Below are positions 1-6,090 of a DNA stretch of 6,105 nucleotides, piece by piece. A program made the translations under genes and the position numbers. The DNA lies in contig CAYWOD010000207.1 of assembly GCA_964459805.1 (NCBI GenBank), positions 1-6,105 on the forward strand. The letters run 5' to 3'. Below the pieces are notes generated by a model that worked only from the letters and a program-made list of their open reading frames with translations, did no database searches and was not told the origin of the DNA. Origin of the DNA: DAOVRL01 sp964459805. Its GTDB lineage: Bacteria > Planctomycetota > Phycisphaerae > Sedimentisphaerales > Anaerobacaceae. How positions within the stretch are numbered: position 1 is the stretch's first letter; every line of letters begins with the position of its first letter.

Positions 1-103
1 AGGATGCAAAGTTGGCCGCCTTGAAGAGCTTGCGGGCCTTTTCGGAAATCGCTTTATTGCCCTCGCTGACGGCGGCCTTGATGAAATATACTCTCGAAGC
101 CAT
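1..103 (-). CDS. Probable DUF362-family protein, N-terminal fragment (runs off the window edge)
   Basis: Reading the minus strand from the ATG at 103-101 gives 34 open codons to the window edge, beginning MASRVYFIKA and continuing with a lysine-rich helix ending KLFKAANFAS. A short beta strand (VYFIKA) followed by an amphipathic helix of the form ISEKARKLFKAA resembles the start of DUF362 proteins, which are often linked to ferredoxin-like Fe-S domains in anaerobes. The diagnostic parts lie outside the window, so the family call is tentative. An in-frame TGA at 124-122 limits the upstream extension; TTG codons at 121 and 115 are possible alternative starts. The ribosome-binding site is weak (GGA about 8 nt upstream). 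A sigma70-like promoter about 50 nt upstream supports this being a real gene with its own transcription start. Confidence 0.6.
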   Translation of the reverse strand, partial: MASRVYFIKAAVSEGNKAISEKARKLFKAANFAS

Positions 104-242
104 AGGGCATTCCAAATGCAATCAAAAGGATGTTGCTGCCTTCGAGGGCGATTATATCGTTTCGCATCTTCAGTGCAAGGGGCGCGATTGATATTGGTGA
201 TTGGTTACCGAGGGGGCGGGATGGCAAAAATGGGGGGCAGGT
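104..242. other. Intergenic gap between mntP and the probable DUF362 gene
   Basis: These 139 bases separate the mntP stop codon from the next start codon and hold the promoter at 151-178. I see no convincing rho-independent terminator for the upstream transcript: there are runs of C on the minus strand near 213-237 but no hairpin followed by a T run. Read-through from mntP is therefore possible. Confidence 0.5.
151..178 (-). promoter_or_regulatory. Sigma70-like promoter for the probable DUF362 gene
   Basis: On the minus strand a perfect TATAAT -10 box (156-151) is preceded by TTGCAC (178-173) as a -35 box, with a 16-nt spacer. The -35 matches consensus only in its TTG. Transcription would start near 144, giving a leader of about 40 nt before the ATG at 103. 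The position in the gap after mntP, directly upstream of a start codon, supports function. It was found by eye and not scored. Confidence 0.55.
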
Positions 243-803
243 TTAGAGGGTGTGCTGTAGGAGGATTTTAAGGGCGATGGCAATTAGGGTGAGGCCGCCG
301 AGGGTCTCTATTTTCGATTCGAAGAAGTGCCCGACTTTTTTTCCGATGAAGACGCCGAGGTATGACAGGGCGAACGTGACCAGGCCAATGACTGTTACGG
401 CGAGGGCGATTGAGGTTGTGATGAGTGAGAGGGTGATGCCGACGGCGAGGGCGTCTATACTGGTAGCAACAGCCAGGACGAGCAAGGTCAGGATATTGGA
501 CGGGTCGAAATTTCCCCGGGCGGCTTTGATTTTGAATGACTCGTAAATCATCTTTCCCCCGACCGCAGTTAGCAGGCCGAAGGCGATCCAATGGTCGTAG
601 TCGGCTATGTAAGCCTTTACGGTCAGGCCGGCCAGAGAGCCTATCAGCGGCATAATGGCCTGGAAACCGCCGAAGAAGAAGGCGATGCGCAGGGCGTGTT
701 TTATCTCCAACCGTTTGTACGCTGAGCCGCTGACGATTGAGACGGCAAAGGCGTCCATTGCCAGGCCGAAGGCTATTACGAATATTGTTACAAATTCGCT
801 CAC
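243..803 (-). CDS. mntP: Manganese efflux pump MntP
   Basis: This 186-residue integral membrane protein matches the MntP (YebN) family in length and layout. MntP exports Mn2+ across the cytoplasmic membrane and protects against manganese excess. Six hydrophobic segments are visible at about residues 4-24, 38-60, 68-87, 104-124, 129-152 and 168-184. The two internally repeated halves each carry the family signature: GLAMDAFAVS around D17 in helix 1 and ATSIDALAVG around D117 in helix 4. These acidic membrane residues belong to the conserved metal-transport set. The start is GTG at 803-801, supported by GGAG at 815-812 with 8-nt spacing. The gene begins 18 nt after the phosphoesterase stop, so it is probably the last gene of that transcript. 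This leaves no room for the yybP-ykoY manganese riboswitch that precedes some mntP genes. The family call is firm; Mn export in this organism is inferred from homologues. Confidence 0.95.
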   Translation of the reverse strand: MSEFVTIFVIAFGLAMDAFAVSIVSGSAYKRLEIKHALRIAFFFGGFQAIMPLIGSLAGLTVKAYIADYDHWIAFGLLTAVGGKMIYESFKIKAARGNFDPSNILTLLVLAVATSIDALAVGITLSLITTSIALAVTVIGLVTFALSYLGVFIGKKVGHFFESKIETLGGLTLIAIALKILLQHTL

Positions 804-821
804 GCTGCGGGCTCCGCTGAC

Positions 822-1760
822 TTACTGCTTTGGTGCGATGTCGAAAACTGTGATTTCGGGTCTGGCGCAGAATCGGACCTGGGGGGCGGGGCGCGGTTCG
901 AGGCCGAGGCCGCGATTGACGTAGAGTATCGTGTCGTCCACATTGTACAATCCGGATTCATACTTCTTGCCAAACTTGGAGAGTGTGATCAATGCGCCGT
1001 AGAGAGGCAGCGCGACCTGGCCGCCATGGGTGTGGCCGCATAGGTAGAGATCGACGTTATAATCTTCCAGGGATTCGACCAAGTCGGGGTAGTGATAGAG
1101 GAAGACGCTGTAGTTGCCCCTGGGAACGGGGCTAAGGAGAGCCTGAAAACCGGATGGATTGGCGCAGCTTAGGCCGGAGATGTAGATGGTCTCGCCGTTT
1201 TTGGCGACGGGGACAGTCTTGGCATCGAGCAGTTCAAAGCCGATGTCGCAGTAGAGGTCGAGTCTTATCCGCCGGCGGGTATCGAAATTGCCGCGGACGG
1301 CGAATTTCGCGAGCGAGGCGTTTAGATTCTTCATTGTGCGCTTGAAGAGGGGCAGGGCCGAAGCGGTGTTGAGAGCATCGCCGGTGAAGACGATGACGTC
1401 AGGCTTTAGATCATTGATTAACTCGACTGCCCTTTCTTCGTTGAGGGGTTTGTTGTCACAATGGAGGTCGGAGATGTGGACGATGCGGAAGGTCGTTGCT
1501 TTTAGCTTATCGGTTTGGATGGGGACGGTTGTGACTTCTATCCAGCAGGGTTCGATGAGGCGGCCGTAAAGGAAACAGAGCACGCCGAACATTGCGAGGG
1601 CATGGAGGACGAGGACGGGTCTGCGGGTCAGGAGATGTGCGGTCGGCCTTTTCCGGAGCTTTCGGGCGGTAAAGGCGGCGATGAGGGATGCTTCGGTGGC
1701 ATAGACGATGGCCACGACGATTACGAAGAGGAGAAGAGTTATTTTTTCGCTGGCTTGCAT
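822..1760 (-). CDS. Membrane-anchored metallophosphoesterase (YkuE/YaeI-like)
   Basis: This 312-residue protein has two hydrophobic segments near the N-terminus (about 7-29 and 48-66) followed by a calcineurin-like phosphoesterase domain from about residue 91. The dinuclear metal-site motifs appear in order: SDLHCD (D98, H100), FTGDAL (D128), GNFD (N158), YHYPD (H223) and CGHTHGGQ (H243, H245). The closest known group is the YkuE/YaeI type of membrane-associated phosphoesterases, some of which act on UDP-diacylglucosamine or other lipid-linked phosphates; the substrate here is unknown. The usual GNH(D/E) motif reads GNFD, so the conserved histidine is phenylalanine at 159. This family generally uses Mn2+ or Fe, which fits mntP downstream. 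The ATG lies 6 nt after the DUF1638 stop with only a weak GAG ribosome-binding site, suggesting translational coupling. Confidence 0.9.
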   Translation of the reverse strand: MQASEKITLLLFVIVVAIVYATEASLIAAFTARKLRKRPTAHLLTRRPVLVLHALAMFGVLCFLYGRLIEPCWIEVTTVPIQTDKLKATTFRIVHISDLHCDNKPLNEERAVELINDLKPDVIVFTGDALNTASALPLFKRTMKNLNASLAKFAVRGNFDTRRRIRLDLYCDIGFELLDAKTVPVAKNGETIYISGLSCANPSGFQALLSPVPRGNYSVFLYHYPDLVESLEDYNVDLYLCGHTHGGQVALPLYGALITLSKFGKKYESGLYNVDDTILYVNRGLGLEPRPAPQVRFCARPEITVFDIAPKQ

Positions 1761-1766
1761 GTACTA

Positions 1767-2483
1767 TCACTCGGTCTTTATTATTCCATCATTGGTGAGG
1801 TCTTCGTCTATTTTCTGGCCGGGCTTGACGACGAGGAACTCATCGTCGCTCCAGTCGCCGTCGAGCATTCGCTGCATCAGGCCGGCGTCGCCTTTTAGCT
1901 CGTCGTAGTCCCAGTTGAGGAATTCGGCGCAGTCTTTGGTGTACTGTCTGTACCGGTCGCAGTCGCCGAGTCCCCAATCGATATAGGTTGCCCAGTTGTA
2001 TTCCTTTATCCAGGTCTGCTCGACTTCCATAAGGTATTCGGCGTTATCTTCGCCGAACTTTTGTTTGTACTCTTCGAGCAATTTTTCGTAGCGTTCCTTG
2101 CTGGGCTGTTTGCCGGATTCTATCCAGCCCGGGCTGTACCAATAGACGCCGCGGTGGGAGTCGAAGTATTCCCGGTATTTGTCCTTGGAGCCGAGCAGCA
2201 GTGTGACGCAGTCGTGGCCTCGCGGGACGACGATGGTGATTTTCGCGGCCAGGCCGACGATTCCGTTGCTGCACAGGCCGTAGCCGAGGAGCGTGGCGTC
2301 GTAAGGTCGGCCTTGGATATCGGCCGTTGTGTTGAGGGCTTTTTGGACCTCGGTGCGGAGCTTGTCCGGCTCATCGTGGAGGCCCTGCTCCATCAGGACG
2401 ACATCGACGACGTTCTTCGAGCGAGCGGCACAGAAATACGCCTCTCGTTGCATAACCTTACAGACTATAAACTGAAGTCTCAT
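1767..2483 (-). CDS. DUF1638 domain-containing protein
   Basis: This 238-residue protein has no signal peptide or membrane segment, so it is probably cytoplasmic. It carries the DUF1638 hallmarks: an N-terminal strand with a cysteine followed by a basic/acidic pair (C8, then QRE at 12-14), LLGYGLCSNGI (C71), PRGHDCVTLLLGS (H90, D91, C92), and an aromatic WYSPGW near 115-120. The function is not established. I recall homologues mainly in anaerobes and methanogens, sometimes near corrinoid methyltransferase genes. The three cysteines and one histidine could bind a metal or cofactor, which is inference. The C-terminal part, about 125-238, is acidic and rich in aromatics. The ATG start agrees with the family's typical N-terminus, yet there is no Shine-Dalgarno sequence directly upstream; the gap to the transglutaminase stop is 47 nt. 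It is probably co-transcribed with the phosphoesterase. Confidence 0.88.
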   Translation of the reverse strand: MRLQFIVCKVMQREAYFCAARSKNVVDVVLMEQGLHDEPDKLRTEVQKALNTTADIQGRPYDATLLGYGLCSNGIVGLAAKITIVVPRGHDCVTLLLGSKDKYREYFDSHRGVYWYSPGWIESGKQPSKERYEKLLEEYKQKFGEDNAEYLMEVEQTWIKEYNWATYIDWGLGDCDRYRQYTKDCAEFLNWDYDELKGDAGLMQRMLDGDWSDDEFLVVKPGQKIDEDLTNDGIIKTE

Positions 2484-2530
2484 GTGCTGTTTGCTGTTTT
2501 TGGTTTTGCCCCCGAGAAACGCTGTGGCGG

Positions 2531-3799
2531 TTAGTTGGCTAAGAAATCGATTTTGGGCTGTGAGAGGTAGAGGATGGGCAGGCTGCCTTGTTCACTCGTC
2601 AGGTAAGGGATGTGGTAGATTCCACAGCCCACGAGGCCTCCTCCCGTAGGATCGACCTGCTGCCACCCGGAGTTCTCGTAAAGAACCTCGGCCCAAATAT
2701 GGCCGTCTTGTCCGTAGAGCCATCCTGCAACCTGTCTGGAGGGAATTTGCAGCGCCCGGCAGAAGGTGATGAAGCAGTCGGAGAAGTCCCAGCACTGCCC
2801 GAAGCGCTGCTTTAGGGTCTTCTTGACTCCATATCTGGAGCCGGTGACAGGGCCGCCAAACTTGATGTTTCTGCCGGGCTGCAGCCATTTCAGGAGAGCG
2901 TCTGTTTTATCTTTCTGTGTTTTGCAGCCGGCGGTGATTCTTTTCGCGAAGGCTATGATCTGAGGGTCGTCGCTCGACCAGAATTCGGTTGGCCCGAGGA
3001 GGTCTGCGTCGGCCCTTCGTGTTGTCGGGGTGAGTGCGTCTTGTGTTGTAATGACAGTTGCCTGTACTTTGAGAGATGGGACACCGAGTTTGAGCGGGAG
3101 GTTTTTGAACGTGTAGGTTGCGACGGCCTTGCCCGGAATCGGGTCTCTCGGCGTTGGTGGAGGAGTGAAGCGGTAGGTGGGGTAAGCGCCGGCTGCACCC
3201 GCCGTCCTTAGGACTACCTTATCTGTAAACGTGAAGCTCTTTGCGAGACGGTTTATCCGGTCTCTGGGCGGGTTCGCGGGATCTTGGTCGGCGGCAAGAA
3301 AGAGGTTGTAGAGATTGTTCCACTGCATGTAGTCGCCCGTCTTCATCGGGGCTGCATCGAAGGAGATTCTGTACGTTGCGCGTTTTGGCTTCGATTTGAA
3401 GCCGAGCTCAAAGGCGGCGACTACGGCGAGGGCAGTATCAGAGCCGACGAATTCGACGACGGTGCTGTCGAGCTTGAGGCAAAAGGCTGGGTGTCCTTTC
3501 ATCGCGAGAACGGATTTGTGTATCTTTGCAGCTTCGGAGGGCGCGGCACAGTGAAAAATATTCACCTGAAAACGACGCCCGTGGATGGAGACAATGCTGT
3601 TGGACAGCTTATTGATGCGACCGCCGACCTTTGTACTTATGGCGGCTACTTGGTCCGGTGAGGCGTTGAATGACTGGAGGACTTTCCAGCCGATAGGGAG
3701 CTTGCCAAGGGGGGTTGTCAGAGCCGCGGCCAACCGGTTTGGGAACACCATTACGGCTACTGCCACAATGGCTTTCGCCAGGGCGGGGTATCTGAACAT
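2531..3799 (-). CDS. Exported transglutaminase-like domain protein
   Basis: This 422-residue protein starts with a likely Sec signal peptide: basic residues, then a hydrophobic core at about 10-19, with a possible cleavage after the alanines at 24-26. Residues 30-270 form a mostly beta-rich region that I cannot assign. The C-terminal part, about 280-400, is a transglutaminase-like (papain-fold) domain with a complete catalytic triad: C336 in GQCWDFS, H367 in GHIWAEV and D383 in VDPTG. Such domains cleave or cross-link peptide bonds; the substrate is unknown and is likely extracytoplasmic. The start ATG has AGGAG at 3811-3807 with a 7-nt spacer. A 97-nt gap with a plausible promoter separates it from the upstream zinc-motif gene, so it may be expressed separately. 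The domain call is firm. A peptidase role is more likely than true transamidation, judging from bacterial relatives. Confidence 0.9.
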   Translation of the reverse strand: MFRYPALAKAIVAVAVMVFPNRLAAALTTPLGKLPIGWKVLQSFNASPDQVAAISTKVGGRINKLSNSIVSIHGRRFQVNIFHCAAPSEAAKIHKSVLAMKGHPAFCLKLDSTVVEFVGSDTALAVVAAFELGFKSKPKRATYRISFDAAPMKTGDYMQWNNLYNLFLAADQDPANPPRDRINRLAKSFTFTDKVVLRTAGAAGAYPTYRFTPPPTPRDPIPGKAVATYTFKNLPLKLGVPSLKVQATVITTQDALTPTTRRADADLLGPTEFWSSDDPQIIAFAKRITAGCKTQKDKTDALLKWLQPGRNIKFGGPVTGSRYGVKKTLKQRFGQCWDFSDCFITFCRALQIPSRQVAGWLYGQDGHIWAEVLYENSGWQQVDPTGGGLVGCGIYHIPYLTSEQGSLPILYLSQPKIDFLAN

Positions 3800-3806
3800 T
3801 TGTTGT

Positions 3807-3811
3807 CTCCT
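3807..3811 (-). promoter_or_regulatory. Ribosome-binding site of the transglutaminase gene
   Basis: AGGAG sits 7 nt upstream of the ATG at 3799. The same AGGAGA core precedes the starts at 4715, 5687 and 6077, which sets the local pattern used to judge the unusual start at 5687. Confidence 0.7.
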
Positions 3812-3852
3812 TGCCTTCGGTCCATCAGCCAGCAGCGTCGGCTTTCGGATTG

Positions 3853-3881
3853 ATGATAGCCGAAAAATCTATGAAAGCCAA
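3853..3881 (-). promoter_or_regulatory. Putative sigma70 promoter upstream of the transglutaminase gene
   Basis: On the minus strand TTGGCT (3881-3876, four of six consensus bases) and TATCAT (3858-3853, five of six) are separated by exactly 17 nt. Transcription would start near 3846, giving a leader of about 47 nt before the ATG at 3799. It lies in the 97-nt gap after the zinc-motif gene. It was found by eye, and one such match could arise by chance. Confidence 0.42.
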
Positions 3882-3896
3882 CTGGAAAATCGGGCC

Positions 3897-4715
3897 TTAT
3901 GGTTTGCAGATTTTGCAGGGTCTTTTTGCGTCGTTGATTGCGTCCTTTCTGGTTTTGTAGCCTACGAGATTTTTGGGTGAGATTGTGCCGGCGAAACGGC
4001 AGTCGGGACTGTGGAACACCTTGCTGTTTTTCGATGCGACGTATTTATACCCGGCGGCCGATGTCTTGGCGGCCGGCTTGGTTTGAGTTTTTTCTGGCAC
4101 GCCACCCACGGCGTCGAAGGGTTGCTTGCCCGGCGGATTGGCTGCACGCCAGGCCTGGATAAACGCTTCGACCTGCTCAAGGGCCAGCTTTGTCAAGCTC
4201 GCAAGCAGATTTTGGGCCGATACCGCTTGCATCGGTGAGCCCTTCTTCCAGAGGTCGGCTTTGATTGTCCAGTTGACCTGGTCCGGGGGTGAGGGGACTT
4301 GGGGCGGATGTGCAAGATAGACAGCTCTCGAGAGGGCTGTTCGAATCAGAAAGATATACTGCTGTGAGTCTTCGAGTTTGAATGTACCAATGTAAATTTT
4401 GAGCTCCGGGACATGGAGGGACCTCGATTCATACCTTTCGTTGAGCGTTTCGATTGTTCGGATACCAGCGTCTTTAAGCTTGTTTTCGACTTTTGCTTCG
4501 AGTTCTTTCCAGAGCGTCTCGTCTTTACCGACCTTTGCGCCGGACGGCACGATGGTGACGTTTAGCGAATCTATCCGGCTCAGTTCGATGTTGGCACGGC
4601 CGATTAGCTGAGAGCGCAGGTCCTCCGGCAGGGACGAATTCGTCTGGCCAAAAGCAGTGGTCGAAAGAAGTGTAAAGAAAATGCCCGAAATGAGATAATA
4701 CTTTGTAGTTCTCAT
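3897..4715 (-). CDS. Secreted protein of unknown function with C-terminal Ada-like zinc-binding motif
   Basis: This 272-residue protein opens with a clear Sec signal peptide (MRTTKYYLISG, hydrophobic to about 21, likely cleaved after AFG at 23). Residues about 35-195 form an alpha/beta domain I cannot name: a strand LNVTIVPSG, a helix ELEAKVENKLKDAGI, PELKIYIGTF, an aromatic strand, a strand WTIKADLW and a final helix containing QVEAFIQAWRAANP. A Pro/Lys/Ala linker (about 205-222) leads to a 50-residue C-terminal module with FHSPDC (H235, C239) and RPCKICKP (C267, C270). This spacing resembles the zinc site of the Ada N-terminal domain, a module also found at the end of many secreted bacterial proteins and nucleases. 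It is unlikely to be a DNA-repair protein, because it is exported and lacks the methyltransferase domain. AGGAG lies 9 nt before the ATG, and the gene starts 24 nt after the epimerase-like gene stops, so they are probably co-transcribed. Confidence 0.85.
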   Translation of the reverse strand: MRTTKYYLISGIFFTLLSTTAFGQTNSSLPEDLRSQLIGRANIELSRIDSLNVTIVPSGAKVGKDETLWKELEAKVENKLKDAGIRTIETLNERYESRSLHVPELKIYIGTFKLEDSQQYIFLIRTALSRAVYLAHPPQVPSPPDQVNWTIKADLWKKGSPMQAVSAQNLLASLTKLALEQVEAFIQAWRAANPPGKQPFDAVGGVPEKTQTKPAAKTSAAGYKYVASKNSKVFHSPDCRFAGTISPKNLVGYKTRKDAINDAKRPCKICKP

Positions 4716-4739
4716 GGTCTCGCTCTCCTTATTCGTATC

Positions 4740-5687
4740 TCAACTGACGTCTAACGCTTTGTTCACGGCGGCTTTCATTTTTGCCAGGCCGGTCTTGGCT
4801 ACACTCAGGGGGTCCTGCTTCCAATAGGTTGGGTTGAACAGTTCGAGCGAAAGCACGGCGTGGCTGCCGTTGGCGTGCAGGTCGGCTATTATCTGGTCGA
4901 GCGGCGCGACGCCGTCGCCGGGAAAGACACGGTCACTGTCTCTTGCAGCGTCACGGGGCGGGTCGGCGGGATAGTCGTTTAAGTGGAAGACCTGGATTGC
5001 GCGGGCGCTGATGGTTTTTAGGCCGTGGAAGTCTGAGCCGCCCTTGTAGATGTGGAAGACGTCGGGCAGCAGGCACGCCTTTGGATGGCCGGATTCGATG
5101 ACGACGTACATCGACTGGCCCAGCCGGTGGAGGTTCTTTGAGAAACCCCAGACCTCAATTTGCGGGACGACGCCGAACTGGTCGCCGAGCTCCAACAGTG
5201 CACGGTAGCGCTCCGCGGCCTTGTCGAGGTCCAGGCCGGGCTCGCGTGTGGCGCCTGCGGGCGGGGCGGCGATGCGCTTGCCGCCTATCTGGGCGAGCAT
5301 GTCCATCTCGCGTTTGGCCTGCTCGAAGGCCTTCGCGCGGCGGGCATCGTCATCGACAATCCAGTTTGGAAAGGATATGGCGCTTTCGACGGTTATGCCG
5401 AGGTCGTTGGTACGCTTTTTGAGGTCCTTTAGGGAGCCGCCGGATTCTTTGTACCTGTTGATGCCACCGAGCCAGGGTTCGATGGAATGGTAGCCAGCCT
5501 TGGCGGTGATTTCGATTTCCTTATCGATGGTGAGCTTTTGTCCACGGATAGTGCCGGTGTTGAGACAATAGGTAAAATTTGCAGGGCGTTTCGAGGCGGC
5601 CTCAGCGCCATCTGGAACAGCCGCGAGGCCGATTGCGGCTCCGGCAGCGGTCAATAAGCAACGTCGTGAGAGATGGTTGTCAGTTAT
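4740..5687 (-). CDS. Tat-exported sugar phosphate isomerase/epimerase-like TIM-barrel protein (ATA start proposed)
   Basis: The protein belongs to the xylose isomerase-like TIM-barrel superfamily (AP endonuclease 2 fold). Numbered from the proposed ATA start it has 315 residues, with probable metal ligands E178 (IEVW), D209 and H212 (LPDVFH), H235 (VFHLND) and E282 (SLELFN). Such proteins isomerise or epimerise sugars or cyclitols with a divalent metal; the substrate is unknown. The first conventional start in frame is TTG at 5654, giving 304 residues, but it has no ribosome-binding site and cuts off half of an evident twin-arginine signal. Upstream codons read TDNHLSRRCLLTAAGAA, an SRRxLL Tat motif followed by a hydrophobic stretch and an AEA cleavage site. 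A perfect AGGAG (5698-5694) sits 6 nt before an ATA codon at 5687-5685, where ATG is expected. An in-frame TAG at 5726 limits further extension. The start may be a true AUA, a mutated ATG or a sequence error. Exported members of this type are common in Planctomycetota. Confidence 0.88.
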   Translation of the reverse strand: MTDNHLSRRCLLTAAGAAIGLAAVPDGAEAASKRPANFTYCLNTGTIRGQKLTIDKEIEITAKAGYHSIEPWLGGINRYKESGGSLKDLKKRTNDLGITVESAISFPNWIVDDDARRAKAFEQAKREMDMLAQIGGKRIAAPPAGATREPGLDLDKAAERYRALLELGDQFGVVPQIEVWGFSKNLHRLGQSMYVVIESGHPKACLLPDVFHIYKGGSDFHGLKTISARAIQVFHLNDYPADPPRDAARDSDRVFPGDGVAPLDQIIADLHANGSHAVLSLELFNPTYWKQDPLSVAKTGLAKMKAAVNKALDVS

Positions 5688-5693
5688 GGGCGT

Positions 5694-5698
5694 CTCCT
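5694..5698 (-). promoter_or_regulatory. Ribosome-binding site deciding the ATA start
   Basis: AGGAG is placed 6 nt upstream of the ATA at 5687 and is followed by the same A as at the neighbouring genes. The alternative TTG at 5654 lies 39 nt from it and has no Shine-Dalgarno sequence of its own. Confidence 0.65.
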
Positions 5699-5709
5699 GT
5701 TTTATCGAA

Positions 5710-5728
5710 GGTAGCCGTTTCGGCTACC
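5710..5728. other. Perfect hairpin in the DUF1805/epimerase-like gap
   Basis: GGTAGCCG and CGGCTACC form a perfect 8-bp inverted repeat around a 3-nt loop (AAA on the transcribed strand). It lies in the 72-nt gap, 11 nt upstream of the AGGAG of the next gene. No T run follows on the minus strand (TTCGATAAAA), so it is not a standard rho-independent terminator. It could be an RNA-processing or stabilising hairpin or a partial attenuator. A second, weaker 5-bp repeat, CCTTG/CAAGG with a 7-nt loop, lies at 5743-5759 just after the DUF1805 stop codon. Confidence 0.6.
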
Positions 5729-5759
5729 GCTAAGCAATTCTGCCTTGGTTTACACAAGG

Positions 5760-6077
5760 TCAGGCGATAAGTGCGAATGCTTCGGTTACGGGCATACCTT
5801 CTTCGATGCCAAGGGCCTTTGCCTTTTCGTTTGCCTTTGTGATTATTCGGTCACCGAAACGGTCGAGTGTTCCTATCGGGTTGTCGGGCGTGCTTTCTAC
5901 GATAGCGGCGGCGGCGCCGTATCCCTGGCAGGCATCGACGTCAACGGCCGGGCAGGCAAGGAAGCCTTTTGAGCCGGTTACGAGGAGAATATTGAAGCCG
6001 GGCCATTTGGTCTGGACGCCTTCGACGGGTCCGTTCGGCGTTTGGTAGGTCTTTGTGTGAATTTGTCGAGTAGACAT
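5760..6077 (-). CDS. DUF1805 (YunC-like) domain protein
   Basis: This 105-residue protein matches the small DUF1805 family, exemplified by Bacillus YunC, in length and layout: an N-terminal strand region with GPVEGVQTKWPGFNILLV, the core GFLACPAVDVD (C42, D46), a short glycine/alanine segment, and a C-terminal helix ending GIEEGMPVTEAFALI, where the GI.EGM pattern is typical. The family's role is not established. No signal peptide or membrane segment is present. The ATG at 6077 has AGGAG at 6090-6086 with an 8-nt spacer. Only 28 nt of upstream sequence are in the window, so its promoter cannot be judged. It may head the transcript that continues into the Tat-exported gene, although the hairpin in between could reduce read-through. 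Confidence 0.85.
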   Translation of the reverse strand: MSTRQIHTKTYQTPNGPVEGVQTKWPGFNILLVTGSKGFLACPAVDVDACQGYGAAAAIVESTPDNPIGTLDRFGDRIITKANEKAKALGIEEGMPVTEAFALIA

Positions 6078-6085
6078 AATATGGT

Positions 6086-6090
6086 CTCCT
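6086..6090 (-). promoter_or_regulatory. Ribosome-binding site of the DUF1805 gene
   Basis: AGGAG is found 8 nt before the ATG at 6077 and fixes this start. Confidence 0.7.

Noticed and set aside
804..821. Manganese riboswitch (yybP-ykoY) upstream of mntP
   Set aside because: Only 18 nt separate mntP from the preceding stop codon, too short for that riboswitch; the gap holds just the ribosome-binding site.
1515..1898. Plus-strand open frame of 127 codons, and similar plus-strand frames at 2061-2534, 3284-3661 and 3585-3980
   Set aside because: They lie opposite or across well-supported minus-strand genes, show no family features, and some span the ends of two real genes; they fit antisense shadows.
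3838..3863. Inverted repeat TCGGCT/AGCCGA with a 14-nt loop as a terminator of the zinc-motif gene
   Set aside because: The stem is only 6 bp with a long loop and no T run follows on the minus strand; it also overlaps the -10 box of the putative promoter.
3897..4049. Ada-type DNA methylation repair role for the C-terminal cysteine module
   Set aside because: The protein has a Sec signal peptide and no methyltransferase or AraC-like domain; only the zinc-site pattern is shared.
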